The position numbers and the translations under genes were made by a program. The notes under the pieces are model-generated. The model had not been told where the DNA came from and made no database searches. It saw only the letters and a program-made list of their open reading frames with translations. A DNA stretch of 64,000 nt from an uncultured Sulfitobacter sp. (GTDB taxonomy: Bacteria > Pseudomonadota > Alphaproteobacteria > Rhodobacterales > Rhodobacteraceae), in assembly GCF_947500075.1 (NCBI RefSeq), contig NZ_CANMQS010000002.1, forward strand, positions 806,001 through 870,000, in the 5' to 3' direction. Positions 46,995 to 55,671 of the stretch are shown one piece after another. Position 1 is the stretch's first letter, and each line of letters begins with the position of its first letter.

Positions 46995-47864
46995 ATGGAC
47001 CTGCCCTTTGATGGTGCGATCAGCGCTTACTACGAAAACGACGCGCCCGACGCGATCCGCCACGCGATCATGCGCGCCGAGAAGGGCGACATCATCACAC
47101 CGGGATTTCCCCACTCTGAACGGCTGGCCCGCAAGGTCTACGCCCGTGAATACGCCAAACTGCAAATCGAAATGGTCAAGCTGCAAGCCTGGGTCCGCGA
47201 CACCGGCACACGTATCGCCATGGTGTTCGAGGGCCGTGATGCAGCTGGCAAGGGCGGCACCATTGGCCGGTTGCGCGAGAACCTCAACCCCCGTGCCGCC
47301 CGCGTCGTGGCCCTGTCCAAACCCACGGAAACCGAACGGGGAGAGTGGTATTTTCAACGCTATATCAAACACCTGCCCACCGAGGGGGAGATGGTTTTCT
47401 TTGACCGCAGCTGGTACAACCGCGGCGTGGTGGAGCATGTCTTCGGCTTTTGCACGCCCGCGGAACGCGCGCATTTCTTCACGCAGGTTCCGCCCTTTGA
47501 AACCATGCTGGTCGACGAAGGCATTCACCTGTTCAAGTTCTGGCTGAACGTCGGCCGTGCCGCGCAGCTGAGGCGCATGTTGGCGCGCGAAAGCGATCCG
47601 TTGAAACAATGGAAGCTCAGCGGGATTGACGTCAAAGGCCTGCCAAAATGGGACGCCTATTCCGACGCCATCCGCGAAACCCTCACCCGCACCCATACCG
47701 ACAACGCCCCATGGACGATAATCCGCTCCGATGACAAACGCCGCGCGCGGCTGAATGCGATGCGGATCGTCCTGCATTCCTTTGAATACACACGCAAAGA
47801 CGCCAAGGCGATCGGAGAGATTGACACCAGCATCAGCGGTGGACCGGACATCTGGGATGCCTAA
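46995..47864 (+). CDS. ppk2: Polyphosphate kinase 2
   Basis: PPK2 uses polyphosphate to phosphorylate nucleoside diphosphates or monophosphates. The 289-residue protein has Walker A EGRDAAGKGGT (residues about 79-89), the adjacent ENLNPR, the family motif GEWYFQRYIKHLP, and Walker B FFDRSWYNRG (135-144). The ATG at 46995 has GGAGG a few bases upstream; the ATG at 46983 would overlap that site. It is a single-domain form. It overlaps the TetR gene by 8 bp. Confidence 0.93.
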   Translation: MDLPFDGAISAYYENDAPDAIRHAIMRAEKGDIITPGFPHSERLARKVYAREYAKLQIEMVKLQAWVRDTGTRIAMVFEGRDAAGKGGTIGRLRENLNPRAARVVALSKPTETERGEWYFQRYIKHLPTEGEMVFFDRSWYNRGVVEHVFGFCTPAERAHFFTQVPPFETMLVDEGIHLFKFWLNVGRAAQLRRMLARESDPLKQWKLSGIDVKGLPKWDAYSDAIRETLTRTHTDNAPWTIIRSDDKRRARLNAMRIVLHSFEYTRKDAKAIGEIDTSISGGPDIWDA

Positions 47865-48474
47865 ACGCGGCTACCACCACGGCAATCTGCGGCAAGCGCT
47901 GATCGAAGGCGCGTTGCAGCTGATTGAATTGCGCGGGCCGATGGGATTCACCCTGTCGGAGGCCGCCAAACAGGCCGGCGTCACCCCCGCCGCGGTCTAC
48001 CGCCACTTCGACGGCCGCGAGGATCTGATCGCGGAAGCCGCGCTGCAGGGCTACGGTATCTTTGCCGACCTGATGGAATACGCCTATCAATCCGGTCAAC
48101 CCTCCGCCCTCAAGGCGTTTGAAGCCACGGGCCGCGCCTATCTGGCCTTTGCGCGCAAATACCCCGGCCATTACATCGCGATGTTCGAAAGCGGCGTCTC
48201 GGTCAACCGCACCCCGGAACTGGCCGCCGTCGCGGGCCGCGCCAATGGCGTGCTGGAGAAAGCCGCGACCGATCTGAGCCAGCACATCCCGGAAGACAAA
48301 CGCCCGCCGGCGTCGATGTTCTCCGCCCATATCTGGGCGATGAGCCACGGGGTGGTCGAACTCTTCGCGCGCAACTCACCGGGCCGCGCGTCGCCCTTCC
48401 CGCCAGAGGATTTGCTGGAGACGGGAATTGGGATCTACCTGCGCGGCCTCGGCCTCGTGCGCCCTGATGAATGA
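47857..48474 (+). CDS. TetR/AcrR family regulator
   Basis: The 205-residue protein has an N-terminal TetR HTH (GFTLSEAAKQAGVTPAAVYRHFDGREDLIAEA) and a helical ligand-binding domain with a WAMSHGVVELFA segment, as in the WHG group of TetR C-termini. It starts 8 bp inside ppk2, so the two are probably co-transcribed and it may control ppk2 or itself. No palindromic operator is obvious upstream of ppk2. Confidence 0.9.
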   Translation: MPKRGYHHGNLRQALIEGALQLIELRGPMGFTLSEAAKQAGVTPAAVYRHFDGREDLIAEAALQGYGIFADLMEYAYQSGQPSALKAFEATGRAYLAFARKYPGHYIAMFESGVSVNRTPELAAVAGRANGVLEKAATDLSQHIPEDKRPPASMFSAHIWAMSHGVVELFARNSPGRASPFPPEDLLETGIGIYLRGLGLVRPDE

Positions 48475-48530
48475 CGCTTTCAACAGACGCCTCTCACGGC
48501 AGGTGACGGTGATGGGTGCTGCCCTCCCCC

Positions 48531-48575
48531 TCTTCCAAATGGTTAAAAATACCCCCCCGGAGGGTTAAAATCTCT
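48531..48575. repeat. Dispersed repeat A, copy 4
   Basis: The core TCTTCCAAATGGTTAAAAAT is followed by CCCCCCGGAGGG and AAAATCTCTTACG. It differs from copy 3 mainly in the middle. It lies between the TetR gene stop and the rpsI terminator. Confidence 0.6.
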
Positions 48576-48621
48576 TACGCATCCGCCGCCGCGCGTGCGC
48601 CCGTCTGACCAGATGCACCAA

Positions 48622-48657
48622 ACGAGAAAGGCCGCGCCCATCGGCACGGCCCTTCCC
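48622..48657 (-). terminator. Terminator of the rplM-rpsI operon
   Basis: On the minus strand a stem GGCCGTGCC / GGGCGCGGCC (with a G-U pair) is followed by TTTCTCGTTT. The hairpin lies about 20 bp past the rpsI stop, at 48630-48655, and matches a rho-independent terminator for the ribosomal operon. Confidence 0.65.
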
Positions 48658-48675
48658 ATAACGTTTTGAAGAAGC

Positions 48676-49182
48676 TTAACGCTTGGAGAACTGGAAGCTC
48701 TTACGCGCTTTGGCCTTACCATATTTCTTCCGCTCAACCACACGGCTGTCGCGGGTCAGGAAACCTGCCGCTTTCAGCGCGCCGCGCAGGGAGGGATCAT
48801 AGAGCTGCAGCGCTTTGGAAACGCCGTGCTTTACCGCACCGGCCTGACCGGACAAACCGCCACCCTTGACCGTGGCGACAACGTCGAACTGGCCTTCGGT
48901 GTTGGTGATGCCGAAAGGCTGCGCGAGGATCATCTGCAACACGGGGCGTGCAAAGTAATCGTTCTGCGGCTTGCCGTTGACGGTGACCTTGCCGGAACCG
49001 GGCTTGATCCAGACGCGGGCGACCGCATCTTTCCGCTTGCCGGTGGCATAGGCGCGGCCAAGGTCGTCGCGAACCGGCTCACGGGTGATGGTCTCTTCGG
49101 TTACGAAAGCAGCGGCGACAGGCGCCTCCGCAGTGGTCACAACCCCTTCGAGGCCTTCGAGTGTTTTGATTTCATCAGCCAT
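48676..49182 (-). CDS. rpsI: 30S ribosomal protein S9
   Basis: S9 lies near the decoding centre and its C-terminal tail contacts P-site tRNA. The 168-residue form has an N-terminal extension of about 40 residues ([20 protein letters not shown] onward), common in alphaproteobacteria. The core has [20 protein letters not shown], and the basic tail ends in KSFQFSKR. It is 2 bp downstream of rplM, and a hairpin terminator follows at 48622-48657. Confidence 0.98.
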   Translation of the reverse strand: MADEIKTLEGLEGVVTTAEAPVAAAFVTEETITREPVRDDLGRAYATGKRKDAVARVWIKPGSGKVTVNGKPQNDYFARPVLQMILAQPFGITNTEGQFDVVATVKGGGLSGQAGAVKHGVSKALQLYDPSLRGALKAAGFLTRDSRVVERKKYGKAKARKSFQFSKR

Positions 49183-49184
49183 CT

Positions 49185-49646
49185 TTATGCGCTCCGGGTG
49201 TTTTTCTTGTTCATGGCTTTGACGTCCAGAACATCGGGGCTTTGCGCCTCATGGGGGTGATCGGAACCGGCGTAGACGCGCAGGTTGGTCATGATCTGGC
49301 GGCTCAGACGGTTGCCGGGCAACATGCGCTTTACGGCCATTGTCACGATACGCTCGGGGTGCTTGCCCTCAAGGATCTGCTCTTTGGTCCGCTCTTTGAT
49401 GCCGCCGGGGTGGCCGGTGTGCCAATAGAACTTCTCGTCCCGCTTCTTGCCGGTCATCTGAATTTTCTCGGCGTTGATCACGATGACATTGTCGCCGCAA
49501 TCCATGTGGGGGGTGAAGGAGGGCTTGTGCTTGCCGCGCAGGCGCGTGGCAATGATCGAGGCAAGACGGCCCAGAACGACGCCTTCCGCGTCGATCAGGA
49601 TCCATTTCTTGTCGATGTCTGCCGGTGTTGCAGAAAAGGTTTTCAT
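49185..49646 (-). CDS. rplM: 50S ribosomal protein L13
   Basis: L13 is an early-assembly protein of the large subunit. The 153-residue protein begins [42 protein letters not shown] and has [16 protein letters not shown] and [14 protein letters not shown], typical of L13. The ATG at 49646 is the family start; an in-frame start at 49685 would add 13 residues that L13 lacks. It is the first gene of rplM-rpsI. The 151 bp upstream should hold the operon promoter. Confidence 0.98.
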   Translation of the reverse strand: MKTFSATPADIDKKWILIDAEGVVLGRLASIIATRLRGKHKPSFTPHMDCGDNVIVINAEKIQMTGKKRDEKFYWHTGHPGGIKERTKEQILEGKHPERIVTMAVKRMLPGNRLSRQIMTNLRVYAGSDHPHEAQSPDVLDVKAMNKKNTRSA

Positions 49647-49797
49647 CTGGGTTTCCCATGTGGTGTTCCTGGCGTGCCAAGACACGCCGCAATTGATGGG
49701 CGGGTTATAAACACCCCCCTGCGCAGGTCAAGCGCCTTTAACGCCGCAAAATACAGCAAAAACAATCACTTGAAAATTAGGTAATATAATACCCCAA

Positions 49798-51231
49798 TCA
49801 AACGGAAATCTGTTCGGGCGGATTGTCCAGCAGATCCCGCAGCCGGTGCATTGCAGCTTCAAAACTGTCGAGCGAAACGCTCCCGTTGATGGCCATGCGC
49901 ACCGCATGGGGCGTCTGGGACTCGCGGCTGGCGAATTCTTCCGCCGCGCGCAGTTGCACGCCGCGCTTCTCCGCCGCTTGGCAAAACGCCGTTGCGCGCC
50001 AGCCCTGTGGCAGCACCAGCCAGACAAAGGGCACATCCCGCCGCCAGCGCAGATCGAAAGCACCCAGCACATTGACCGCGCTCTTCACATAGCGTTCCAC
50101 ACCGCGCCGCGCATTTTCCATCACCTCTGGAAGCTGCGGATGAGACAACAACCCCGCCGTCAGATCAAGCAGCGGCGTCGCCAGCCCGAAAAAGCCATGT
50201 TCCGCAGACCGGTGAAGCGCGCTTGTCGCCCCCCGAGGGCCCAGCACGCAGCCGACCCGCAAGGCAGGTGTCAGGGACTTTGACAGGGATGTGACATACC
50301 ACCCCCTTTCTGGCGCGAGAGAGCGATACCCCTCCCCCTCCGCCCGACCCATACGGTAGCAATCGTCGTCCAGGATCTGGAGGTCATGCTTGCGCGCCAC
50401 CTCCACGATTTCCAGACGCCGCTCCATCGGCGTAAAGCCGCATGTCGGGCTATGGACTTCTGGCGATGTACACAGAATCTGGCCTTCAGGGTGATCGACA
50501 GCCGCCTGCGCCAGTGCGTCGGGCCGAATGCCATCCGCATCCATCGCGATTGGTACAATATCCGCGCGTACCAATTCAGCCGCCCGCCGAAAGCCCGGAT
50601 AGGCGAGTTCTTCCACGAAAACAATCGGGCGCCGGCCGCGCAGAACCGTTTGAAACATCAGAAGGATGCCGTTTTGCCCACCGTGTGACAATACAATGTC
50701 ACTCTCATCAACCGGCCCGATTGGCACATCTTGCAGCCACCCCGCCATCGCTTCACGCGCGGGTTTGGCGGATCGGCGGGACGGATAGTGCATCACGCCC
50801 GAAGGCGGATCTTCGGAGATGTCGCGCAGAACGCTGCGGATCAGACGCGCCTGCCCGCCGTTGGGCAAATGCGGGGAAAACAGATTGACGTTGTCCGTAT
50901 CGGCCGTGGCGTGGTTGTGTTCAACAACGTTAACTTCGATCAGATTGAGGGGCTTATCGGGCGCGGACCGTCCAAGTCCCGCGCCGATCCTGGCCACAAA
51001 CGTGCCGCGCCCGACCTCAGCCCTGAGCACCCCGCTGTCCGTCAGGACCGTATAGGCCCGCGCAACGGTGCCCGGTGTGATCTGCAATTTCCAGGCCAGT
51101 TCGCGCACCGGCGGCAGTTTCGCACCGGTCTGCAATTCGCCTTTGGTGATCTTGTCGCGGATCATGCCCACAACTGTTTTGTACTTGGGACCACCCCCGG
51201 TCAGCGCGTCAGATGACCAAATTGTATCCAT
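49798..51231 (-). CDS. MocR-type GntR/aminotransferase transcription regulator
   Basis: The 477-residue protein joins a GntR winged-helix domain (residues about 18-90, VREL AWKLQITPGTVARAYTVL) to a fold-type I aminotransferase domain. The PLP Lys is in VTSLSKSLTPALRVG near 317. Such MocR proteins (PdxR, GabR, TauR) regulate vitamin B6 or amine metabolism genes. It is divergent from the DUF1127 gene by 96 bp; direct repeats there are a likely binding site. The PhyH dioxygenase gene lies past the DUF1127 terminator. Effector unknown. Confidence 0.9.
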   Translation of the reverse strand: MDTIWSSDALTGGGPKYKTVVGMIRDKITKGELQTGAKLPPVRELAWKLQITPGTVARAYTVLTDSGVLRAEVGRGTFVARIGAGLGRSAPDKPLNLIEVNVVEHNHATADTDNVNLFSPHLPNGGQARLIRSVLRDISEDPPSGVMHYPSRRSAKPAREAMAGWLQDVPIGPVDESDIVLSHGGQNGILLMFQTVLRGRRPIVFVEELAYPGFRRAAELVRADIVPIAMDADGIRPDALAQAAVDHPEGQILCTSPEVHSPTCGFTPMERRLEIVEVARKHDLQILDDDCYRMGRAEGEGYRSLAPERGWYVTSLSKSLTPALRVGCVLGPRGATSALHRSAEHGFFGLATPLLDLTAGLLSHPQLPEVMENARRGVERYVKSAVNVLGAFDLRWRRDVPFVWLVLPQGWRATAFCQAAEKRGVQLRAAEEFASRESQTPHAVRMAINGSVSLDSFEAAMHRLRDLLDNPPEQISV

Positions 51232-51263
51232 GACAATGTTTTCCTAGCAGCCATATATCATTT

Positions 51264-51286
51264 TTTGTACCAATAAATTTGTAGCA
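51264..51286. promoter_or_regulatory. Direct repeat TTTGTACCA / TTTGTAGCA between MocR and DUF1127 genes
   Basis: TTTGTACCA (51264-51272) and TTTGTAGCA (51278-51286) are spaced 14 bases start to start in an AT-rich divergent promoter. MocR proteins such as PdxR and GabR bind direct repeats. A possible promoter for the DUF1127 gene starts with TTGTAG here and has TCAATA 17 bases further on. Confidence 0.45.
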
Positions 51287-51327
51287 GTAAGTTACATTGT
51301 GTCAATACATTTAGAAGGAGACTCCTC

Positions 51328-51558
51328 ATGGCACACGCAAGATCCGTTTCCACCGAAACCCTCGGTATTCTGTCCCAGCCGGGATTGCCCTTTGCGGCAA
51401 AACTGGCGGTCACCTTTGCGGTCTGCGTCACCAAATGGAGCATCCGCCACCGCACACGCCGCGCCTTGATCCAGCTGGAACCCTGGCAGCTGAGCGACGT
51501 GGGACTGACGTCCGAGCAAGCAAGTACAGAGGCTTCTCGCGCGTTCTGGCAGGCGTAA
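51328..51558 (+). CDS. DUF1127 small protein
   Basis: The 76-residue protein carries a C-terminal DUF1127 motif: RRALIQLEPWQLSDVGLTSEQAS. Its helical middle (PFAAKLAVTFAVCVTKWSIRHRTRR) is basic. DUF1127 proteins are small, arginine-rich and in several alphaproteobacteria affect phosphate, carbon or RNA metabolism. ATG 51328 has AAGGAG about 10 bases upstream, and that stretch also contains the palindrome AGGAGACTCCT, which could fold over the ribosome binding site. It is followed by a strong terminator, so it is made as a single small mRNA. Confidence 0.85.
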   Translation: MAHARSVSTETLGILSQPGLPFAAKLAVTFAVCVTKWSIRHRTRRALIQLEPWQLSDVGLTSEQASTEASRAFWQA

Positions 51559-51590
51559 CATCCCTGTGGCTTCTGCCAGACCTCTTCACT

Positions 51591-51616
51591 GGGCCGGGAA
51601 TTCCCGGCCCTTTTTT
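51591..51616 (+). terminator. Rho-independent terminator after the DUF1127 gene
   Basis: The perfect palindrome GGGCCGGGAATTCCCGGCCC is followed by TTTTTT at 51611-51616. It lies 32 bp past the DUF1127 stop and is the clearest intrinsic terminator in the window. Confidence 0.92.
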
Positions 51617-51808
51617 ATGTGCGTACCGATCGGCCCCCCCCCTTTCCGCACCTTGACCAATGCGAGCGGATGCCCAAGGCCACTGCCCCGGGTGCGCACC
51701 GGGACACCAAAGCTGGAAACCGACATGTCGCCGGGTCGCAATTGGGTTAGATACCCCCCCGCGTTCTAAAGTCTGCTGAAACACAGCATGTGCTTTGGAG
51801 GATGAGCG

Positions 51809-52684
51809 ATGAAAGACTGCGTAGCCCTGCAAGATGGCCGCCTGACAGAACGGCAGAAGTCAGCCTATTGGAACGACGGCTACCTTTTCCCGATCCGGGT
51901 CGCAGATGACGCTCAAACGCACTCATGGCGCGCCGCGCTGGAGGAGATTGAACGCACTTGGCTTGATAACGGATTGCCCTTGCCGCTCAACACCTACAAG
52001 CGGGTCAACGCGCAGGTGGTCATGCCGCTGGCCTGTGAGATTGGCTTGCACGGCCCCATTCTGGACGCCGTGGAAGGCGTGCTGGGACCCGATGTGATGC
52101 TCTATTCTGTCGAGTTTCTGACCAAGGAGGCGCATACCAAGCACGTCGTGACCATGCATCAGGATCTGGCCTATTGGGGCATGGGGGATATGGACAATAT
52201 CCTCACGGCCTGGCTGGCATTGTCGCCCGCGACAACCGCGTCGGGGTGCATGGACTTCGTCCAGGGCAGCCACAAGAACGAAATCCTCGCCCATGAGGAC
52301 AGCTTTGATGAGCTTAACCTCTTGTCACGCGGACAGGAAATTGCGGTTGATGTCGCCGATGCCGACAAAGTGCCGGTTGAATTGGCGCCGGGGTGCATGA
52401 GCTTGCACCATGGCCTGACCATCCACGGCTCCGGCCCCAATCAATCCGACGATCGTCGGATCGGTGTCGCCATCAGATATGTCTCCACCAAAATGCGCAA
52501 GGCGGGCGGGAACAAGGACTACGCGATCCTGGCACGGGGTGCTGTCAGCGACGCCAGTTTCATCACCTACGCCCCTCCCGAAGCCCTGTTTGATGGGCCG
52601 AGCATGGCGTTATACGCGGAAATCCGGGATGAGCAGGCCAAGGTGATGATGGCAGGGGCAAAAAGTCAGAGTGCGATCTATTAG
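51809..52684 (+). CDS. Phytanoyl-CoA dioxygenase (PhyH) family oxygenase
   Basis: The 291-residue protein is a 2-oxoglutarate/Fe(II) dioxygenase. The iron ligands are His117 and Asp119 in MHQDLAYW and a distal His206 in TIHGSGPNQS; RRIGVAIRY supplies the 2-oxoglutarate-binding Arg. The family includes phytanoyl-CoA hydroxylase and ectoine hydroxylase, as well as halogenases and natural-product enzymes. The sequence does not show the substrate. It lies downstream of the DUF1127 terminator and is probably transcribed on its own. Confidence 0.88.
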   Translation: MKDCVALQDGRLTERQKSAYWNDGYLFPIRVADDAQTHSWRAALEEIERTWLDNGLPLPLNTYKRVNAQVVMPLACEIGLHGPILDAVEGVLGPDVMLYSVEFLTKEAHTKHVVTMHQDLAYWGMGDMDNILTAWLALSPATTASGCMDFVQGSHKNEILAHEDSFDELNLLSRGQEIAVDVADADKVPVELAPGCMSLHHGLTIHGSGPNQSDDRRIGVAIRYVSTKMRKAGGNKDYAILARGAVSDASFITYAPPEALFDGPSMALYAEIRDEQAKVMMAGAKSQSAIY

Positions 52685-52698
52685 GAAGCGGCCCCGCC

Positions 52699-53133
52699 TC
52701 ACCCCATGGACCGGGGCGGAATCGCATAGGTCAGGCTTGCGCGGGCGACAGGCTCCGCCTTGCCTTCGGAGTACAAAAGCACATCCGTCACCGACAGCTG
52801 CTTGCCCAGCTTCAACAGCCGCGCCTTGGCGATCAAATCCTTGCCCGCCTCTGGCTTGCGCATGAAATCAATCGAACAGTTTGTGGTCACCGCCAGCGCC
52901 TTCGGGCCGATCATCGCAAGCGTGACGATATAGGCCGCCACATCCGCAAGGCCGAACATCGAGGGGCCGGATACCGTGCCACCGGGACGCAGATGTTTCT
53001 CGGCGGTTTTCAGACGCATGGTCACTTCGCCCGGACCCACGTCATCCACTGCAAAATCATCCGCAACCTGCTGAAACACCTCCTGCATGAACGCCTCAAG
53101 TTCCTGCGCCGTCATAACTGGTTCTGCGACCAT
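52699..53133 (-). CDS. PaaI-type thioesterase family protein
   Basis: The 144-residue protein has the hotdog-fold thioesterase pattern: EKHLRPGGTVSGPSMFGLADVAAYIVTLAMIG, then TTNCSIDFMRKPEAGKDLIAKARLLKLGK and DVLLYSEG. This matches PaaI/YigI-type acyl-CoA thioesterases. ATG 53133 is preceded by GGGAG at a suitable distance. It diverges from the crotonase-fold gene by 57 bp and may act on similar acyl-CoAs, by inference only. It converges with the PhyH gene. Confidence 0.85.
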   Translation of the reverse strand: MVAEPVMTAQELEAFMQEVFQQVADDFAVDDVGPGEVTMRLKTAEKHLRPGGTVSGPSMFGLADVAAYIVTLAMIGPKALAVTTNCSIDFMRKPEAGKDLIAKARLLKLGKQLSVTDVLLYSEGKAEPVARASLTYAIPPRSMG

Positions 53134-53190
53134 CTTGTTCTCCCTCACCAAGCGGGTCTAGAATTGGACCGGATCGCAAGGGGGAGCAAG

Positions 53191-53976
53191 ATGACAATAC
53201 TGCAAGTGGACAAAGAACGTGCCGTCACACATCTGACGATGAACGCGCCGGAGCGTTTGAACGCCCTGTCAGATGAGATGCTGGCGGCCTTGCAGGAGAC
53301 GCTCGATGATCTTGCAACTGACCCCACCTGCCGCGTTGTCACCCTGTCGGGCACAGGCAAGGCGTTTTGTGCAGGCCACGACCTGCGCCAGATGACGGCG
53401 ATGCGCCAGAACGAGGACGGCGGTGCCGCGGCCTTCAAGGATCTGTTCGAGCGGTGCAGCCGCGTGATGGCGCGCATCCAGTCGATGCCGCAGCCGGTGA
53501 TCGCGCAAGTGCATGGCATTGCCACCGCTGCGGGCTGCCAGTTGGTGGCCACCTGTGACATGGCCGTGGCGGCGGAAGGCACGCGGTTTGGCGTGAATGG
53601 TGTGAACATCGGTCTTTTCTGCTCAACCCCGATGGTGGCGCTCAGCCGGAACATCCCGCGCAAACAGGCGTTTGAGATGCTGACCACGGGCGATTTCATT
53701 GATGCCACCCGCGCCCAGGCGCTGGGGTTGGTGAACCGCGTGGTGCCGATGGAGGCTCTGGTGGCTGAAACTGCGGCGCTGGCCGATCAGGTCGCCGGCA
53801 AGCTGGGTGCGGCCGTGCGCATCGGGAAAGAGGCGTTCTACAACCAGCTGCAACTGCCCACAGCCGAGGCCTATGCCTATACCGGCGACGTGATGGTGAC
53901 CAATATGCTGCGTGAGGATACCCGCGAGGGGATTGATGCCTTTCTCGAAAAGCGCGACCCGACCTGGGAGCAATAG
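53191..53976 (+). CDS. Crotonase-fold protein (ECHDC3-like) lacking both hydratase glutamates
   Basis: The 261-residue protein is of the enoyl-CoA hydratase/isomerase superfamily: the CoA-binding GKAFCAGHDLRQM and the oxyanion segment HGIATAAGCQLVATCDMAVA. Both acid/base glutamates of crotonase are missing. Gln117 replaces the first (GCQL instead of GCEL) and the second falls at FGVNGVNIG, where no Glu occurs. Similar changes occur in ECHDC3-type proteins, so classical hydratase activity is doubtful. ATG 53191 has GGGGGAG upstream. It is divergent from the thioesterase gene. Confidence 0.85.
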   Translation: MTILQVDKERAVTHLTMNAPERLNALSDEMLAALQETLDDLATDPTCRVVTLSGTGKAFCAGHDLRQMTAMRQNEDGGAAAFKDLFERCSRVMARIQSMPQPVIAQVHGIATAAGCQLVATCDMAVAAEGTRFGVNGVNIGLFCSTPMVALSRNIPRKQAFEMLTTGDFIDATRAQALGLVNRVVPMEALVAETAALADQVAGKLGAAVRIGKEAFYNQLQLPTAEAYAYTGDVMVTNMLREDTREGIDAFLEKRDPTWEQ

Positions 53977-54295
53977 GCCGCGCGCACTGTTTCCGATTCG
54001 GCGCTGGATTGTTTATGTCTTTCCTCTGGCAAATCTGACGCAATTGGGGCACGTTTGTGTCAGAGCACATGGCTCACGATGATTTTGGGTCGCCATCTGC
54101 AGAAGGTCCCTCCAGGTCAGCCTCTCACTGATCGACCGTCCCTGCACTGGCGACCCCAAAAATCACCCCTCCAAATTCTCTCCCCTCTCTCCGCGACGCG
54201 GGTGCCCTCCAAGGCCCGTTGTCAGGGGCCGCCTGCGGCACCCTGCCCGCGCGGATGTTCTTGCGCCGCTCGGTCCGCTCCCCTACATCGCGGGC
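53977..54295. other. 319-bp gene-free region with two hairpin elements
   Basis: No supported gene is present. The arms GATTTTGGGTCGCCA (54081-54095) and TGGCGACCCCAAAAATC (54149-54165) form an imperfect long stem. A second stem, GGGTGCC (54200-54206) with GGCACCC (54237-54243), encloses GGCCC/GGGCC. The two are separated by about 35 bases. They may be a small RNA or the leader of trmFO, but no promoter or T-run is clear. Confidence 0.4.
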
Positions 54296-55633
54296 ATGAC
54301 ACAGACACTCCACATCATCGGCGGCGGCATGGCCGGATCAGAAGCAGCATGGCAAGCGGCGGAGGCAGGCGTGCCTGTGGTCCTGCATGAAATGCGCCCG
54401 CATGTGGAAACCTTCGCCCACCAGACCGGGCTGTTGGGCGAGATGGTGTGTTCAAACTCCTTCCGGTCCGATGACAATGAACAGAACGCCGTGGGTCTGC
54501 TGCATTGGGAGATGCGCGCGGCCGGTGGGCTGATCATGCAGATGGCCGACAAACACAGCCTGCCTGCCGGGGGGGCGCTGGCCGTGGACCGTGATCTGTT
54601 CGCGCAATCGGTCACGGACGCGCTGATTGCGCATCCAAATGTAACGATTGAATATGGCGAAATCACCACGCTTCCCGAAGACGGCCCCTGGATTGTGGCA
54701 ACGGGCCCGCTCACCTCTGGCGCTTTGGCGGAAACGATTGCCGCCGCCACCGGCGCGGATGCGCTGGCGTTCTTCGATGCCATTGCGCCCATCGTCTATT
54801 TCGACAGCATCGACATGTCCAAGGCGTGGATGCAATCGCGCTATGACAAGGGCGAGACGGAGGAGGAGCGCACCGCCTACCTCAACTGCCCGATGGACAA
54901 GGACCAATACGAGGCGTTCATCGACGCGCTGCTGGCCGCCGACAAGACGGAGTTTCGTGAGGGGGAGACAGCGACGTATTTCGACGGCTGCCTGCCGATT
55001 GAGGTGATGGCCGAACGCGGCCGTGAGACGCTGCGTTTTGGTCCGATGAAACCCGTGGGCCTGACCAACCCACACCAGCCGGACGTCAAAGCCTATGCGG
55101 TGGTGCAACTGCGCCGCGACAACAAGCTGGGCACGCTATACAACATCGTGGGCTTCCAGACCAAGATGAAGCACGGCGCACAAAAGGATGTTTTCAAAAC
55201 GATTCCCGGCCTGGAGAACGCCAGTTTCGCCCGGCTTGGCGGCATTCACCGCAACTCATTCATCAATTCTCCCACGCTGCTGGACGACCAGATGCGCCTG
55301 CGCAGCCAGCCCAACATCCGTTTTGCCGGGCAGATCACCGGGGTTGAGGGATATGTGGAAAGTGCGGCGATGGGCCTGCTGGCCGGACGCCTCGCCACGG
55401 CAGAAATCAAGGGCGCGCCCCTTGGCCCGCCGCCTGACACGACTGCGGTTGGCGCGCTGATCACGCACATCACCGGGGGCGCGGATGCGAAGACCTTCCA
55501 GCCGATGAACGTGAACTTTGGGCTATTTCCGCCTGTCGAAGGGCTCAAGAGCGGTCGACGCGGACGCAAGGACCGCTACAAGGCCTACACGGACCGCGCG
55601 AAAATCGACTGGCAGAACTGGCTAAACGGTTAA
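54296..55633 (+). CDS. trmFO: Methylenetetrahydrofolate--tRNA-(uracil-54-C5)-methyltransferase TrmFO
   Basis: TrmFO methylates U54 in the T-loop of tRNA with methylene-THF and FAD. The 445-residue protein opens with the FAD-binding [22 protein letters not shown], then has [18 protein letters not shown], a TrmFO-specific signature. [19 protein letters not shown] and [12 protein letters not shown] follow, with [12 protein letters not shown] near the end. The length is as expected. The ATG at 54296 begins [11 protein letters not shown]. It is followed 38 bp later by a methyltransferase gene. Confidence 0.96.
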   Translation: MTQTLHIIGGGMAGSEAAWQAAEAGVPVVLHEMRPHVETFAHQTGLLGEMVCSNSFRSDDNEQNAVGLLHWEMRAAGGLIMQMADKHSLPAGGALAVDRDLFAQSVTDALIAHPNVTIEYGEITTLPEDGPWIVATGPLTSGALAETIAAATGADALAFFDAIAPIVYFDSIDMSKAWMQSRYDKGETEEERTAYLNCPMDKDQYEAFIDALLAADKTEFREGETATYFDGCLPIEVMAERGRETLRFGPMKPVGLTNPHQPDVKAYAVVQLRRDNKLGTLYNIVGFQTKMKHGAQKDVFKTIPGLENASFARLGGIHRNSFINSPTLLDDQMRLRSQPNIRFAGQITGVEGYVESAAMGLLAGRLATAEIKGAPLGPPPDTTAVGALITHITGGADAKTFQPMNVNFGLFPPVEGLKSGRRGRKDRYKAYTDRAKIDWQNWLNG

Positions 55634-55671
55634 TACTGGACGGGTGCGCGCTGCGGTTCTACGCTCCGCCC

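Noticed and set aside
49646..49797. Ribosomal protein leader RNA before rplM
   Set aside because: No conserved structure could be recognised in the 151-bp upstream region.
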